From the NCBI GenBank assembly GCA_943737045.1, contig CALSFV010000053.1, forward strand, positions 124,001 through 188,000: a DNA stretch of 64,000 bases, written 5' to 3'. The position numbers were made by a program, and so were the translations under genes. A model generated the notes under the pieces. That model saw only the letters and a program-made list of their open reading frames with translations, was not told the DNA's origin and did no database searches. The DNA comes from Parapristionchus giblindavisi (taxonomy: Eukaryota; Nematoda; Chromadorea; Rhabditida; Diplogasteridae). Shown one piece after another: positions 1-11,840 of this stretch; the stretch's first letter is position 1, and each line of letters opens with the position of its first letter.

Positions 1-2762
1 TTCTCGGTTGTAGTCACAGTTGTTCCACTACGAACATTGGAGGATGTTTCAGTGGCAGACGTCATCAGGTTTGGCGTAGAAGACGTCGTCGTCAAGGTAG
101 AAGAACTAGTTCCTGGAGAAGAGGTCGCAGTCGAGGGAAAAGAACTTGTAGATGACGTATTTTCAGGAGCTGTCGTTACCGTCGAAGTAGTAGACGTCAT
201 TGTCGTGGTAGACTTAGCAGTGCTTGTAGTCGGAGTTGATTCTTCCATCTCTACCGTATTACGATATACCGTAGTCGTGTCATATTCTAATGTAGTTGCG
301 ACTTCTTCAAGTGCATTCGTAGCAGTTACTTCCGAATTTACATAAGTTGTTGACGATAGAATTGAAATGGTCGTTGAACCACTAGTCATTGTTGATGACG
401 TCGCCGTAGATGACGAAGGAGTACTTGATATTGTAGTCGGCTTAGTAGTAGTGGTGCTACTCGATGCAGTAGATATCGATGACGGAGTTGATGTAGTATC
501 AGCTACAGTAGTCGACGACGGTTCTATTGTCGTCGAAGGAGCAGCTGTCGTGGTGGTCGTGCTCGATACAGTAATCGTTCTCGTTGTAGGACCCGCTGTA
601 CTTGTAGCTGTAGCAGCTGATGAGGTTTCAGGTTCCGAAGACGATGTGAGTACTGTAGACGTCCCTGATGTTGCTGTGGTCGAGCTTGTGGGAGATGCTA
701 TAGATGGCGGAGTAATCGTCGTTGACGTCGTAGGGGAGGGTGAAGAAGACGTCATGGTCGAAGGTGACGTCATTGTCGATGACGAATCCGATGGCTGGTA
801 AGTGGTTGAAGCACCAGTCGTTATGTCCTTCACAGTACTAAATGTGGTTGCCGGAAAGGCTGTAAGTGTCGAGCTAATGGTTGATTCAGTGTTAGTAGTT
901 GTTTGAGGAATTCGAGTTGGTATTGGTTCGGTTGTTGACGTTCCATTAAAAATTAACCGGTCAGTTGTCGTTCCAGAATTCTTGGTGGTGGACCTATAAT
1001 TATGAATTGAATTACAAATTGAATTATTTAAAGGTACATCACGAGCTGATTTTACCATCCGCTCTCTCTCTCGTAAGCAAAGGAAGCGAGCGAGCTTTGT
1101 CAGAGAAATAGCTCGGGATGTTCCTAAAAAAAAAAAAACCTTTCCGTAGTCAGATCCGATAGCGATGTACTATAGTCATCGGTTGAAGACAAAGACGTCC
1201 AGTCCTCGGTTGTGGTTTCATCTGAGGCGTATTTTATATTTTTTCAGAGTTTTTTGAAGTATTTAAAAGTGCTGTTTGAAGATACCCCCTCTTTCTATAG
1301 TCCAGAAGGCACAGAAGATAAAATTTTAATAAATTATTTAATTTTAATATTAATGTGCATGCAAACCTCTACGTATTAAGGTGACTGTTTATATTGCGTA
1401 TATGCTGCAGGCAGCATAGAAAAAAAGCCTATGTATCTCATGATTCCCCCCGCGCAATTAGAACTAAAAGACAAAAGATAGCACAAAGGCACTAAAATTA
1501 TAGTAAAGAATAGAGTTGGCAATTCGGGCGTTGCGGACCCGCAATGAAATTGACTTTTTATTGCTAATAATTGCGGGCCCGCAGTGCAGTGTGAAATCAT
1601 TGCGGGCTCGCAATCTCAGAGGGAGGGCAGGGGGAGCGATTGCGGGCCCGCAATGACTACTTTATTCCTACCCTGTTATTTTCTTTGCTATCGGTCGTTT
1701 TTCTCTGTTAACGAAGGAAAGTGAAGAGAGCTGAGGTGAACGACCGATCACAAAAAGTAGCAGGGTAGGAATGAAGTAGTCATTGCGGGCCCGCAATCGC
1801 TCCCCTCCCCTCTCTCCTAGTTTGCGGGCCCGCAATGATTATAGACCGCTCTGCGGGCCCGCAATGAATTGTGCATTATTGCCATCTCTAGTAAAGAACA
1901 CTGAAAGACATTCAAGGGTCGTTCATTCAAGGAGCATAAGATTTCTCTATTGCGCCATAATTGAATGATTGGATGAGTGATGGAGAAAGCTCATGGAATC
2001 TGGGGTACATGAAGTAGTCTTGTTCTGTGGGCGTGTGCGTTAAATTAATTTAAAAAAATAAATTAGCGTAATAAATCTCACTGAATTCCTCTATGTCCAC
2101 GATTAATAAAACGTCCTGGAATGACAAACAATTAAATAAATATGTAATTTAAATAATTTAAAACATTTTTTTAAAATCTTGTTTCGGTAGTTTTCCTTCC
2201 CAAGTGATTCTGTGCTTGATAATGGTCATTAAATTGTAAAAAAAAAGATCATCAATCTACCTAATCTACCTAATCCATTTATCCCCTTTCTGCCCTTATG
2301 CATATCACCTCTTCTCATTTGATGGAATAAACAAATAAATAAATAAATGAATAAATGATTGTTTCAAAGTATCTTCATTTCATACATTGATAATGATAGA
2401 GTGATGAAGGGACTACACTTTAAAAAATCCCTAGCTAAGGTATTCCAGGAGAATTTTCCCCAGTCATATAAGGCAATAATACTCTTATGTGAAGGAGAAT
2501 TTGTGATAAATATATAAAACAGGCTACGCTTTAACCAACTTACAATGACATACTCAGATGTCGGTAGAGATGATGACTCAATCGGATCCCATGGCGTCTG
2601 AGATGACTCAAGAGCTGAATTCGTCGAGCCGTATACTGTATGATAATCATCATTTTCAATCAATAATCAAGCACACTAGCATGCTAGCATGCTTAGCATA
2701 CTACTAAGCTTACCATATAGATGATGCAGCAAGAGAAGAAAGAGTAGTCGATGCATGACCAT
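1..2762 (-). CDS. Secreted mucin-like protein, 5' part (3' end outside window)
   Basis: Minus-strand model: exon 1 2762-2714, exon 2 2635-2544, exon 3 1204-1140, exon 4 from 993 to beyond base 1. Exon 1 starts MVMHRLLFLLLLHHLY, a clear signal peptide, and ends in phase 1 at a GTAAGC donor. Exon 2 enters in phase 1 after ATACAG and leaves at GTAAGT. Exon 3 ends in phase 2, which exon 4 needs. Exon 4 is over 300 codons of almost pure Ser/Thr/Pro with no Cys, as in heavily O-glycosylated extracellular mucins. The weak point is the acceptor of exon 3 (CCGAG); a better CCTCAG lies 12 bases upstream but gives phase 1. The Val/Asp-rich plus-strand frame here is just the antisense of Ser/Thr codons. 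Role inferred: secreted or surface-coat glycoprotein; no ordered domain is visible in the window. Confidence 0.7.
1500..1890. repeat. GC-rich GCGGGCCCGCAAT repeat cluster
   Basis: The palindromic core TTGCGGGCCCGCAA and close variants occur several times in both orientations in this stretch, separated by AT-rich or GGGAGG spacers. Related clusters lie at about 35910-36110 and 37868-38100. The spacing and inverted arrangement suggest a foldback element family rather than a CpG island. Confidence 0.6.
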
Positions 2763-3483
2763 ACCAGGTGGAATGCCAAAATAGCCCGCTTGCTTGGCAT
2801 AGAAACCAAACCCACTTCGTAGTTAGGATATTGTCTAAAGCAATTTCATATAAGAAGATGGATGGATTCTTTCGATCTTTCCCGCGATCCTTTCAAGCTC
2901 CAAAAATAGCCCACGACAAAGACTGCCTGCCCATAAAACATTTTCGATTTCGTCATTTCATCGCGGACTTAAACAGACAAATGAGCATAAACGGTAGAAG
3001 AAGGACTGTTGCTGTCAACTGAACACTGCCGCGAAACCATTACGGTGTCTACTAGTGTCTACATTACGGTGTCTACTAGTGTCTACATTACACTGTCTAG
3101 ACATAGCGGCCGAAACACCATCTCTGCTATTTCCAAGCTAACAGTCTACATAAATTACATACGTCACCTATCAGAAGTTTACTGCAAGTTTACTACAAGT
3201 GAAACAACATGTGACGAAATGCGTTACATTTTTTACACCACTTGCAGTAAACTAACGTCTAACTAAACGTCTAATTAGTTCAACGCAGATTCAACACAAA
3301 ACAGGCGGAACTTTGGTGCAAAATGAGATATAATGAGATAATAAGAGGACCATGGCCTTATTTAAATATGTTTCATGATTACATTTTTAGCATTGCTGTT
3401 AAGAGCTCTTCAGTAGAAAGAATGAATTGGCCTTGAATTATCAAATGGATTTACAACAAGTAGATCCAGATCATGTATTGTGT

Positions 3484-3692
3484 GTATAAAATACACTATG
3501 CTCTAAAGAACGGAAGTCGCTCAAAGGCTAGATCTCGCCCCGCCTCTCGATTGTCTCTCCGCTGCCTCTCTCTAACCCGGCTGACCTTCGCCGCGCCCTA
3601 TTTGATATAAAAGAGATCGGCTTAGTTTCTGAACCATGCAAAACAAGAAATCTCTTCTACAAATAAAACAAGTTATATTTATATGCTCAATA
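3484..3692 (+). mobile_element. MITE family with GTATAAAA-type ends, copy 1
   Basis: Shares an internal block beginning CTCTAAAGAACGGAAGTCGC and an internal TATAAAAGAGATCGGC with 14826-15070 (plus) and 54989-55245 (minus). The full copies have inverted ends that read GCGTATAAAATGTACTTG on one side and CAAGTGATTTTTATACGC on the other. This copy has a degenerate right end. Confidence 0.6.
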
Positions 3693-3922
3693 AATAATAT
3701 GCACATTTTTTCTATGTAACGCATGACTACATCCAATGTATAATATTTTTTTAAATTTATTCATAGCAGCTGTCTCTCTGAACACAAGATTTACCCTTCC
3801 CAATCCATCTCCACCGGGTTCGATTCCCGGTTCTGACACCTCCTTCGTCTCACCAAGGCAAAAGAGTATTGGAAGAAAAACTAAATCAGGGTAAATGAGG
3901 TCTTAAAACAAGCAATACTCAT

Positions 3923-4040
3923 TTAAAGGGAGCGTAACCTCTCTCAATGGTCTCTACATTGTGCACACTATTTCTCTGTTCTCTTACAACGAGACAGCAT
4001 TGCGCGTCGAAGAGAACATTGAGTGGGGTTACTTTATGTG
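3923..4040. mobile_element. Palindromic MITE family A, copy 1
   Basis: Starts TTTAAAGGGAGCGTAACCTC and folds back on itself around an AACAACGAG centre. Right arm is diverged. Other family-A copies are at 7841, 9535, 11261, 34322, 59131 and 61673. Confidence 0.75.
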
Positions 4041-4600
4041 GGCATTTGTTTAAAATGTTATTTTTATTTGAAAATTAATGATATTGTGCGTATAAAATGT
4101 ACTTGCATAAGAAAATGACAAATGGGCTCTAAAGAACGGAAGTCGCAAATGAGTATCGTAAATTGGGAAGTTTCGTAAAAATACCGTCTGAAGACGTAAT
4201 AAGAAATTTCAATCTTATACACTACGGTTTCTTTCAATTGGTTACCACACATGTGATTTAATTAAGTTGAAAAATGGTACATGGCCGACGCGATGTAAAA
4301 GATTGCAAATTAGGCTTCGCTGCACAGTACAACATAGGTGAGAAGAGTTATACAAGCCTCATCTTATCTCATTGTTTATTCCATCTTATGATGCATTACA
4401 GGAAAATGGAATGGCGTGAGGGGATCGATGAATGTCCGCCGCTAAGATGGCGTTATCGGTGTGTGTTTTACGTACAAGGGGGGTTTGGTTTTGGGTTTGG
4501 GTTCTACGTACAAGGGGTTGGGTTTTGGGTTTGCTCCTTGGTTGGAGCGTAGGCGTTGAGCAACTGGAGATTGTGAATAGCCATTACTGATATTGGTTTA

Positions 4601-7600
4601 CTAATTTGTTGATTCATTGTCCTTCTTCTCTTTGAGTGTTTGAGAAAGAAGAGAATAAATTTTTTTGATTTTCTCATTCTTCAGTAATCTGTCCGATTCG
4701 AGAGCCTCGAAGCGTTCCAGCATTTCTTCGACTCCTTCCGAATATAAAATCCTGCAAAAGACAAAAGATTAACATGGAAAAGTGAATCAATAATGATCTC
4801 TCACTGTCAACCGTTCAAACTGATTTGCAAATATCGCTAATGAATAGTAAGGTATGCAAATACATGTAGTTATCATGTAGTGGGTTCTCATTCATCGGCT
4901 CTAATCCGACCTAGTGCTCAGAAAACACAAGTGTTGACGAAGAGGGCTAACTCTTTGATGGTGATTTAATAATAATAAAATAATAATAATAATGATAACT
5001 TATTTACTTTATGTGATCACAATCGTTGATCGTGGAAAGACAAGCGATTGTTAGTGAATAGAGGGCGAACATTTGAACTCCTTGATAGGTAGTGTTAAAT
5101 AGGAGGTCAAAGAATGGAATGAATGTGCTGCAATAGATTATCAATTAATCATGACTAAAGCTGCTAATTGCATATTACTAGCTCGTAAGTACAGTCTTTT
5201 TTCAATTCCTAAGTATCATTATTGCTTTAGACATTGGCCCAACAAAATACCGAAAGATTCTGCGAAAGAAGAAGAAAGATTCGAAGTGTTGAACGATCGG
5301 GGGAAGAGATTCAACGGACCTGTGTTCAACCCATTTTATCTGAAATTTATCATTACCATATGCACTAACAATAAGAAGATCAAAGATCAAAAATCAAAGA
5401 ACAGAGATAACTCACCAAATGTTCATCACGATTCTTTTGCGATTGCAATCCAACCGAACAAAGCGGTGACGCAATCAAAAAGGATAATATGCTGCACTTG
5501 AGATATTGATTAGAAAGATTATCGATCGATCGCATTATCTTCAGCATGCTAAATAAAAACAAGTAAATAAAAAAAATTATATTTATCTTTTCCATGTATT
5601 TGAAAAAGGAGAGAAAATAAAGAAGAAGAAATGATATCATGGTTGCGTCGTAATTTGATGTAATGAGATGACTTTTTCAAAATACTTTTTTTCATTTTCT
5701 TAAATCTTTTTCAGTCCGACTTACACGAATAAATCGGCACCCATGATATTGTGAAGGGCTTCATGATTCTCTGGGATTAGAGCAATTTGGTAAAGTGCCA
5801 ATAGAACCTAAAAATTGTTACAAAAACATTTTAAAATCTTAAAAATAAAAAAAGAAGATATGAGGCAGTTTGCGTAAGACTCGACTAAGGGTTTTCAACG
5901 GTGCTGATGACGACGGTCATGTTCATTTTGCTACTAGAGCTACCGTTGAGGCCAGACGACGTCGCGTTGAAATCGCGCTTTCATTCATTGCTGGTCACAC
6001 GATGGATCTAAAATTTGCAGAATAGGCACCCCATGGCAAAATTTGATTTCGATCACACCTGTCTAATTCATTTTTCATGAAAAATTTTCTGAAATTTTCA
6101 GAAATTGAATTTATGTCAACGACAAATTTTTTTTTGCGAGATACATTGATCGGACAAGGTACTTTCAAGAAAATCAACTTTTAGTGTTGTTATTTTGCCG
6201 TTGAACACATTCTGGTCCGATCTAGGTATCTCGCAAAAACACTTTTGCCGTTGAGAAAAATTTAATTTTCAGAATCTTTTTTCATGAAAAATGAATTAGG
6301 CGTGATCGCCATCAAATTTTGTCCCGTGGGCACAGTCTGAAAATTTTGAACCGTCGTGTGACGAGAAATGACTGAAAACACAATTTTAACTCGACGTCGT
6401 CTGGCCTTAACGGTGACTCTAGGTGCAAAATGATCATGACCATCAGCACTCTTGAGAACCCCGATCCCCAAAATTTGATTTTTTGACTGTGCCAGATTTT
6501 ACTGATTTTAGCTGATTCTTACGCAAGCGGTCTCATAAAATGAAGAAAAAGGAACCATTTATACGTACTTAACTAATAATAAATAACTTACGAGTTCCAC
6601 CGATGGGTGAGTGACCGACACATTGTGTACTATTCTATACAGAAGTTCAAGACCCCCGTTCCGAACAAATTGGGAAGACGATTCAGCCGATAAATCTACA
6701 ATGGACATACAGTAATTGAAATATAACAATTGTTTTACAAAACAGTATAATTTCGTCTCCAATTGCGCTGTAGCGTTGTTATATTTTGTGTTTCATCTTC
6801 AAAAAACAACAACTTTAAATATCAGAAAATTCAATCGGGAAATTCTGATTTTTTTCCGGACAGCCCTGGCGTACGTTATGTAGAATAACTTTTGCTATCT
6901 TCCCATCTTACGAAAATATTCGCCCGATTGCACCTTTAATGTGTCACTCCAACTCTGCCAAAATTACCTATGTTTTAACTGATCGAAAAATAAATTAATA
7001 AGCAAATAAATAAATAAAAACGGAAAAAAATTACACAGCAGATCGCAGATAAGTTCGAGGAAATCAGAACGTGTCCATGTATTGTCGTTCACACTGGCTT
7101 CATTAATTATCAGAGTCATAAGCCTTTCATCGGTGAGGTAAGAGAGGGCTTTGGGCTTGCTTCTGATGGTGCGTCCAACTTTATACAGGACGTTGTGCAA
7201 GCTGAACACGATCATGATTATAATCTCCGAAATGAAGACAGTTTGCATGCTACTGTCCCGAAGAACGGGACGGTAATATTGGCATAGAGTAACTTACAAG
7301 TCAATTTTTTTATGCTCCAGTGTGTGATTCAAGAGAATGGAACATAATCGATCGATGTGAAATGAGTAGCTTTCCGGAAGATTATTTGAAAGCAGTGCGC
7401 AACACTGAAGTATTGTGCGGTGAGTTCACACCATTCCCATGTGAATATGAAAAGTATGCAAAACAGATATTATGTACACAGGTATTTTTCCTTGTTTTCA
7501 ACACTTGAAATGCTCTAAAATAGAAATGTAGATGCATGCTCGTTTCTACGAAACGATTAGGAGCTATTTTCCCATCATATCCCTATTCACGCCCTTCCTT

Positions 7601-8146
7601 TCCCATATTGGTCTCGCTTTCTCACTCCGCTCCTCTTCTTCTTTCCTCATCTCCTTGCCCTTTTCTCACACTAAAAGATATATCTGTTTCGATGGCTTAG
7701 AATGGGGCATCGTGAGAGAAAGCGAGTCGCGCATTACTCACAACAATTTATACATCAGGGATAAAACTACTTTCATTCTTTTCCATACCTACGAAATTGT
7801 AGATTTCCGTAGTCAAAATGCTACTGAACTTGCTTATTTTAAAGGGAGCGTAACCTCTCTCAATGGTCTCTTCATTGCGCACACTATTTCTCTGTTCTCT
7901 AACAACGAGAGAGCATTGCGCTCCGAAGAGACCATTGAGAGAGGTTACCCTCCCTTTAAACTCCCCCCTTTGGGAGACGCTCTCTCGCTTTATTTCTCTT
8001 CGAAAAAAATATGGGTAACCAAATATGGGTAAGACCCGGGACGTTATTGTTAGCAGAGATTTCATATGTGAACAACCAACTTACCAATGGGAGCAAAATA
8101 ATCGATGACTTCGAAGGTTTGAATTCCCATGGCTGGTACACCGAAA
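4601..8146 (-). CDS. Armadillo-like helical-repeat protein, 3' part
   Basis: Minus-strand exons: 8146-8085 (62 nt, less certain), 7404-7298, 7201-7035, 6695-6592, 5807-5725, and terminal 4751-4601 ending in TAG. The last five exons total 612 nt and every junction phase matches (0-2, 2-1, 1-0, 0-2, 2-stop), giving 203 residues. Sequence such as QFVRNGGLELLYRIV and VLLALYQIALIPENHEALH has the amphipathic, Leu/Ile/Val-spaced helices and the N-G-G turn of armadillo/HEAT folds, and the last exon is a charged helix rich in Glu and Lys. The 5' end was not found; a duplication at 9114-10686 complicates upstream exons. Role inferred only at fold level: an intracellular protein-binding scaffold. I do not recognise the orthologue. 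Introns contain a foldback element (5859-6541) and a family-A MITE. Confidence 0.72.
4840..4920. repeat. Fragment of the foldback family seen intact at 56020-56168
   Basis: Contains the arm sequence around AATACATGTAGTTATCATGTAGTGGGTTCTCATTCATCGG, related to the TTATCATCCAGT-GGTTATTATTCATCGGTT arm at 14090-14150, 54410-54560 and 56020-56168. Confidence 0.4.
5859..6541. mobile_element. Foldback element in an armadillo-gene intron
   Basis: Left end TATGAGGCAGTTTGCGTAAG matches the reverse complement of the right end TTACGCAAGCGGTCTCATAA. Internal arms also match: GTTGAGGCCAGACGACGTCG on the left is mirrored by CGACGTCGTCTGGCCTTAAC on the right. No coding sequence inside, so non-autonomous. Confidence 0.7.
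7841..7960. mobile_element. Palindromic MITE family A, copy 2
   Basis: Near-perfect foldback: AAAGGGAGCGTAACCTCTCT on the left, its reverse complement AGAGAGGTTACCCTCCCTTT on the right. Lies in the intron between armadillo-gene exons 8146-8085 and 7404-7298. Confidence 0.85.
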
Positions 8147-8214
8147 CTATGAGATGATTAATGATATTGATGGATTAAACAGATGTGGGTGCTCGTTAAA
8201 AAAAACAAATTTTT

Positions 8215-8338
8215 GGATTAAACCACACCCGAGCATATTTGAAACTCTCCGCTCTGGCAATGATCTCTCGCTTTCTTTGTCTGCGAGAGAGTGTTGCCAG
8301 AGCGGAGAGTAAAATTTGCTTGGGGTGTGAAGTTTAAT
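8215..8338. mobile_element. Palindromic MITE family B
   Basis: Arms GAAACTCTCCGCTCTGGCAA and GTTGCCAGAGCGGAGAGTAA around a CTCTCGCTTTCTTTGTCTGC/GAGAGAG centre, with outer ends related to CACACCCGAGC. A second copy sits at 9909-10032 in the duplicated segment. Confidence 0.85.
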
Positions 8339-8551
8339 GTGTAACGATGAACGGACGAGAAACAAAATGACATAGAGATCGATCAAGAAATAAACACAGT
8401 TATTACATAAAGATTCCTTTGTTGTACTGAACATGATACAGTTTTATAGGCGCACTCTTTCTTCGCCTTCCTTTCTGTTTCACACTCTACTTCTCCATCT
8501 ACCCCACTCTCCCTCTCCTTCTACCCCACTCTCCCTCACTCCCTTTCCCTT

Positions 8552-8553
<2 letters not shown>

Positions 8554-8591
<38 letters not shown>
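8554..8591. repeat. (CT)n microsatellite
   Basis: Pure CT dinucleotide run, shorter than its duplicate at 10252-10301; the length difference is the main divergence between the two duplicated segments. Confidence 0.95.
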
Positions 8592-8593
<2 letters not shown>

Positions 8594-9534
8594 TGTCTCT
8601 CTACCTTCATCCATCTTCAGATCCGTTCATCCGCCCTAGGAATTGACCTCTATTCCTCTTTCTCTCTTTCTCATCTGAATCTCTTCTTCTGTTCAAACAC
8701 TTTTGAACCCGGAAGTAGACATTGTTACTGTAGTACAGAAATAAGAGAAGAGCAAAGCGCATATAGAAGAATGGAAATAGAATCAGTGGGTTGAGTAATA
8801 ATGTGAATCATCAGCGATCATTTCTGACCATCAAAACCGATGCACAAATCATATATAATTTTTAAAAAAAACAACGCGGGACTTCCAATAGATGGACTAT
8901 TCGTGATAAAAAGATTCGAAATTTCTATATAAAAAAAACTGTAGTTTGTCAAGTTGTTTGAATGATCGAAATTAACTATTATGCACTGTATAAAAATCCA
9001 TTTTGCCGGGCTATAACTCGCTTCAGAAAAACATTTCGCAGGTTTTTATTGCAGATTTGGAATCAGCGTACTCGATTTAGTAAACCCTGCAACTTTCGTG
9101 AAAATCGGGAAATGTGAGTTCACACCATTCCCATGTGAATATGAAAAGTATGCAAAACAGATATTATGTACACAGGTATTTTTCCTTGTTTTCAACACTT
9201 GAAATGCTCTAAAATAGAAATGTAGATGCATGCTCGTTTCTACGAAACGATTAGGAGCTATTTTCCCATCATATCCCTATTCACGCCCTTCCTTTCCCAT
9301 ATTGGTCTCGCTTTCTCACTCCGCTCCTCTTCTTCTTTCCTCATCTCCTTGCCCTTTTCTCACACTAAAAGATATATCTGTTTCGATGGCTTAGAATGGG
9401 GCATCGTGAGAGAAAGCGAGTCGCGCATTACTCACAACAATTTATACATCAGGGATAAAACTACTTTCATTCTTTTCCATACCTACGAAATTGTAGATTT
9501 CCGTAGTCAAAATGCTACTGAACTTGCTTATTTT

Positions 9535-9654
9535 AAAGGGAGCGTAACCTCTCTCAATGGTCTCTTCATTGCGCACACTATTTCTCTGTTCTCTAACAAC
9601 GAGAGAGCATTGCGCTCCGAAGAGACCATTGAGAGAGGTTACCCTCCCTTTAAA
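9535..9654. mobile_element. Palindromic MITE family A, copy 3 (inside the duplication)
   Basis: Same position and sequence as copy 2, carried along by the 1694-bp-offset duplication, so the insertion predates the duplication. Confidence 0.85.
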
Positions 9655-9778
9655 CTCCCCCCTTTGGGAGACGCTCTCTCGCTTTATTTCTCTTCGAAAA
9701 AAATATGGGTAACCAAATATGGGTAAGACCCGGGACGTTATTGTTAGCAGAGATTTCATATGTGAACAACCAACTTAC

Positions 9779-9840
9779 CAATGGGAGCAAAATAATCGAT
9801 GACTTCGAAGGTTTGAATTCCCATGGCTGGTACACCGAAA
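9779..9840 (-). CDS. Duplicate 62-nt armadillo-gene exon (alternative or dead)
   Basis: Identical in sequence and splice sites (CTCATAG acceptor, GTAAGT donor) to 8146-8085. In the frame that joins the next exon it reads SVYQPWEFKPSKSSIILLPL. It is either a mutually exclusive alternative, or a non-functional by-product of the tandem duplication. Confidence 0.4.
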
Positions 9841-9908
9841 CTATGAGATGATTAATGATATTGATGGATTAAACAGATGTGGGTGCTCGTTAAAAAAAAC
9901 AAATTTTT

Positions 9909-10032
9909 GGATTAAACCACACCCGAGCATATTTGAAACTCTCCGCTCTGGCAATGATCTCTCGCTTTCTTTGTCTGCGAGAGAGTGTTGCCAGAGCGGA
10001 GAGTAAAATTTGCTTGGGGTGTGAAGTTTAAT
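9909..10032. mobile_element. Palindromic MITE family B (inside the duplication)
   Basis: Copy of 8215-8338 carried by the direct duplication. Confidence 0.85.
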
Positions 10033-10246
10033 GTGTAACGATGAACGGACGAGAAACAAAATGACATAGAGATCGATCAAGAAATAAACACAGTTATTAC
10101 ATAAAGATTCCTTTGTTGTACTGAACATGATACAGTTTTATAGGCGCACTCTTTCTTCGCCTTCCTTTCTGTTTCACACTCTACTTCTCCATCTACCCCA
10201 CTCTCCCTCTCCTTCTACCCCACTCTCCCTCACTCCCTTTCCCTTT

Positions 10247-10251
<5 letters not shown>

Positions 10252-10301
<50 letters not shown>
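10252..10301. repeat. (CT)n microsatellite
   Basis: Expanded counterpart of 8554-8591 in the second duplication copy. Confidence 0.95.
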
Positions 10302-10305
<4 letters not shown>

Positions 10306-10714
10306 TGTCTCTCTACCTTCATCCATCTTCAGATCCGTTCATCCGCCCTAGGAATTGACCTCTATTCCTCTTTCTCTCTTTCTCATCTGAATATCTTCTT
10401 CTTCTGTTCAAACACTTTTGAACCCGGAAGTAGACATTGTTACTGTAGTACAGCGATAAGAGAAGAGCAAAGCGCATATAGAAGAATGGAAATAGAATCA
10501 GTGGGTTGAGTAATAATGTGAATCATCAGCGATCATTTCTGACCATCAAAACCGATGCACAAATCATATATAATTTAAAAAAAACAACGCGGGACTTCCA
10601 ATAGATGGACTATTCGTGATAAAAAGATTCGAAATTTCTATATAAAAAAAAACTGTAGTTTGTCAAGTTGTTTGAATGATCGAAATCAGCTTTGTCACAC
10701 TGTATGGGCTATTT

Positions 10715-10842
10715 ATGAGGTTAATCATAAGCGCATCCAAATTCTAATTCAAAACTCTTCTCTCTGGCCACACTCTCTCGCTTTATTTGCCCGCGAGAGA
10801 GTATTGCCAATGCGGAGAGTAAAATTAGCTTGGGATGTGCCT
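10715..10842. mobile_element. Palindromic MITE family B
   Basis: Diverged arms around CTCTGGCCACACTCTCTCGC and GCGAGAGAGTATTGCCAATG; lies immediately right of the second duplication copy. Confidence 0.8.
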
Positions 10843-11260
10843 CAAAATCAACTTCTGGATCCAAATCGAAACCAATAAGAAGATAGCAGATCGTGACCAG
10901 TAAAAGATGAGATATTGAAGCCATAACAAAACTGATATTAACTTCCTTATGGGATATTACATGTGCGAGGCACGCCGTCTTCACGTTTTCTATCTCCCCC
11001 CCCCCCCTGCCAGAGAAGGGCATATAGTACACTGAGCCAAAAATTGCTTAGCAATGTCTCAGCTAACTACATTACTTAGATGAAGTTCAGCTAGAAATGC
11101 CCCGGAAAAAATAATATATAAAAAAAAACAGCTTAAATAAACGATGAAAACAATCATATATGATTGGAGAAAGAGTGTCTTATTAGAAAGAGCAGTATGG
11201 CATAAACAGACCGAAACACTATTCTTTATAGTTTTTTCCTTAAAAATTTCTAACACAACT

Positions 11261-11381
11261 TTAAATGGAGCGTAACCTCACTCAATGGTTTCTTCGACGC
11301 GCAATGCTCTCTCGTTGTTAGAGAACTGAAAAATAGTGTGCGCAATGAAGAGACCATTGAGTGAGGTTACGCTCCCTTTAA
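11261..11381. mobile_element. Palindromic MITE family A, copy 4
   Basis: Starts TTAAATGGAGCGTAACCTCA and ends TGAGGTTACGCTCCCTTTAA; near-perfect foldback with no gene inside. Confidence 0.85.
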
Positions 11382-11600
11382 TCTTTCTCTTTGTCTCTTT
11401 CTTTATAATATGAAAATGAGAGAGAGTCGCCAGGAAGGGAAAAAGGAATAAATAAAGTGCAAGAGATAGAAGAAGAGAAGAAGCAAATGATAAAAGAAGA
11501 AAAGGAGAAGGAAGGTAAGGGGATGAATAGATAGTTGGAATGTTATCATGTGTTCGAAGGACACCAGAGATTTAGAGGGGTTGGGAGAGATGGATGAACG

Positions 11601-11626
11601 AGGGGGAGGAGAGAGAGAGAGAGAGA

Positions 11627-11704
<78 letters not shown>

Positions 11705-11840
11705 AAGAGAGAGAGAGATGGAGGAACGAGGGGGAGGAGAGAGGGGGAGGAGAGAGCGAGAGAGAGAGAGGAGAGAGAGAGGGAGAGAGAGAGAGAGAGA
11801 GGGAGAGAGAGAGAGGGAGAGACAGAGAGAGAGAGAAACA
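11601..11840. repeat. (GA)n-rich purine tract
   Basis: Long GAGAGA array with GAGGGGGAGGA interruptions. It opens long Arg/Glu and Ser/Leu frames on both strands that are not genes. Confidence 0.95.

Larger units (their letters stand above)
2763..4600. other. Intergenic interval between mucin and armadillo-like genes
   Basis: No convincing exon seen. It holds a tandem pair of a short unit (CATTACGGTGTCTACTAGTG) near 3038-3088, a MITE with TATAAAA-containing ends at about 3484-3692, a tRNA-like T-arm at about 3806-3838, and one palindromic family-A MITE (3923-4040). The minus-strand mucin promoter should lie just right of 2762, but no clear TATA or initiator was recognised. Confidence 0.5.
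7420..8968. repeat. Direct duplication, copy 1
   Basis: Starts GTGAGTTCACACCATTCCCA and is repeated almost base for base at 9114-10686 (offset 1694). Differences are mainly the length of a (CT)n tract and one CTT insertion. Contains a predicted 62-nt exon (8146-8085), a family-A MITE and a family-B MITE. The two copies are separated by 145 bp of single-copy sequence. Confidence 0.93.
9114..10686. repeat. Direct duplication, copy 2
   Basis: Near-identical second copy of 7420-8968. It carries a second copy of the 62-nt exon (9840-9779) with intact splice sites. Because 62 is not a multiple of three, including both exon copies in one transcript would break the frame, so at most one can be used at a time. 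Confidence 0.93.

Noticed and set aside
37..801. Two Val/Asp-rich open frames on the plus strand
   Set aside because: They are the antisense reading of Ser/Thr codons of the minus-strand mucin exon; no start context or splice structure.
3806..3838. tRNA gene
   Set aside because: Only a T-arm (CCGGGTTCGATTCCCGG) and 3' end are present; no 5' acceptor strand or A box found.
7320..7420. Plus-strand exon-like segment (CDSREWNIIDRCEMSSF) with AG and GT borders
   Set aside because: The minus strand of the same bases is an exon (7404-7298) that fits the armadillo-gene reading frame and has canonical sites, so the plus frame is taken as coincidence.
7532..8032. 166-codon frame, repeated at 9226-9726
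   Set aside because: Runs through a family-A MITE and intronic sequence of the duplicated segment; the repetition reflects DNA duplication, not gene conservation.
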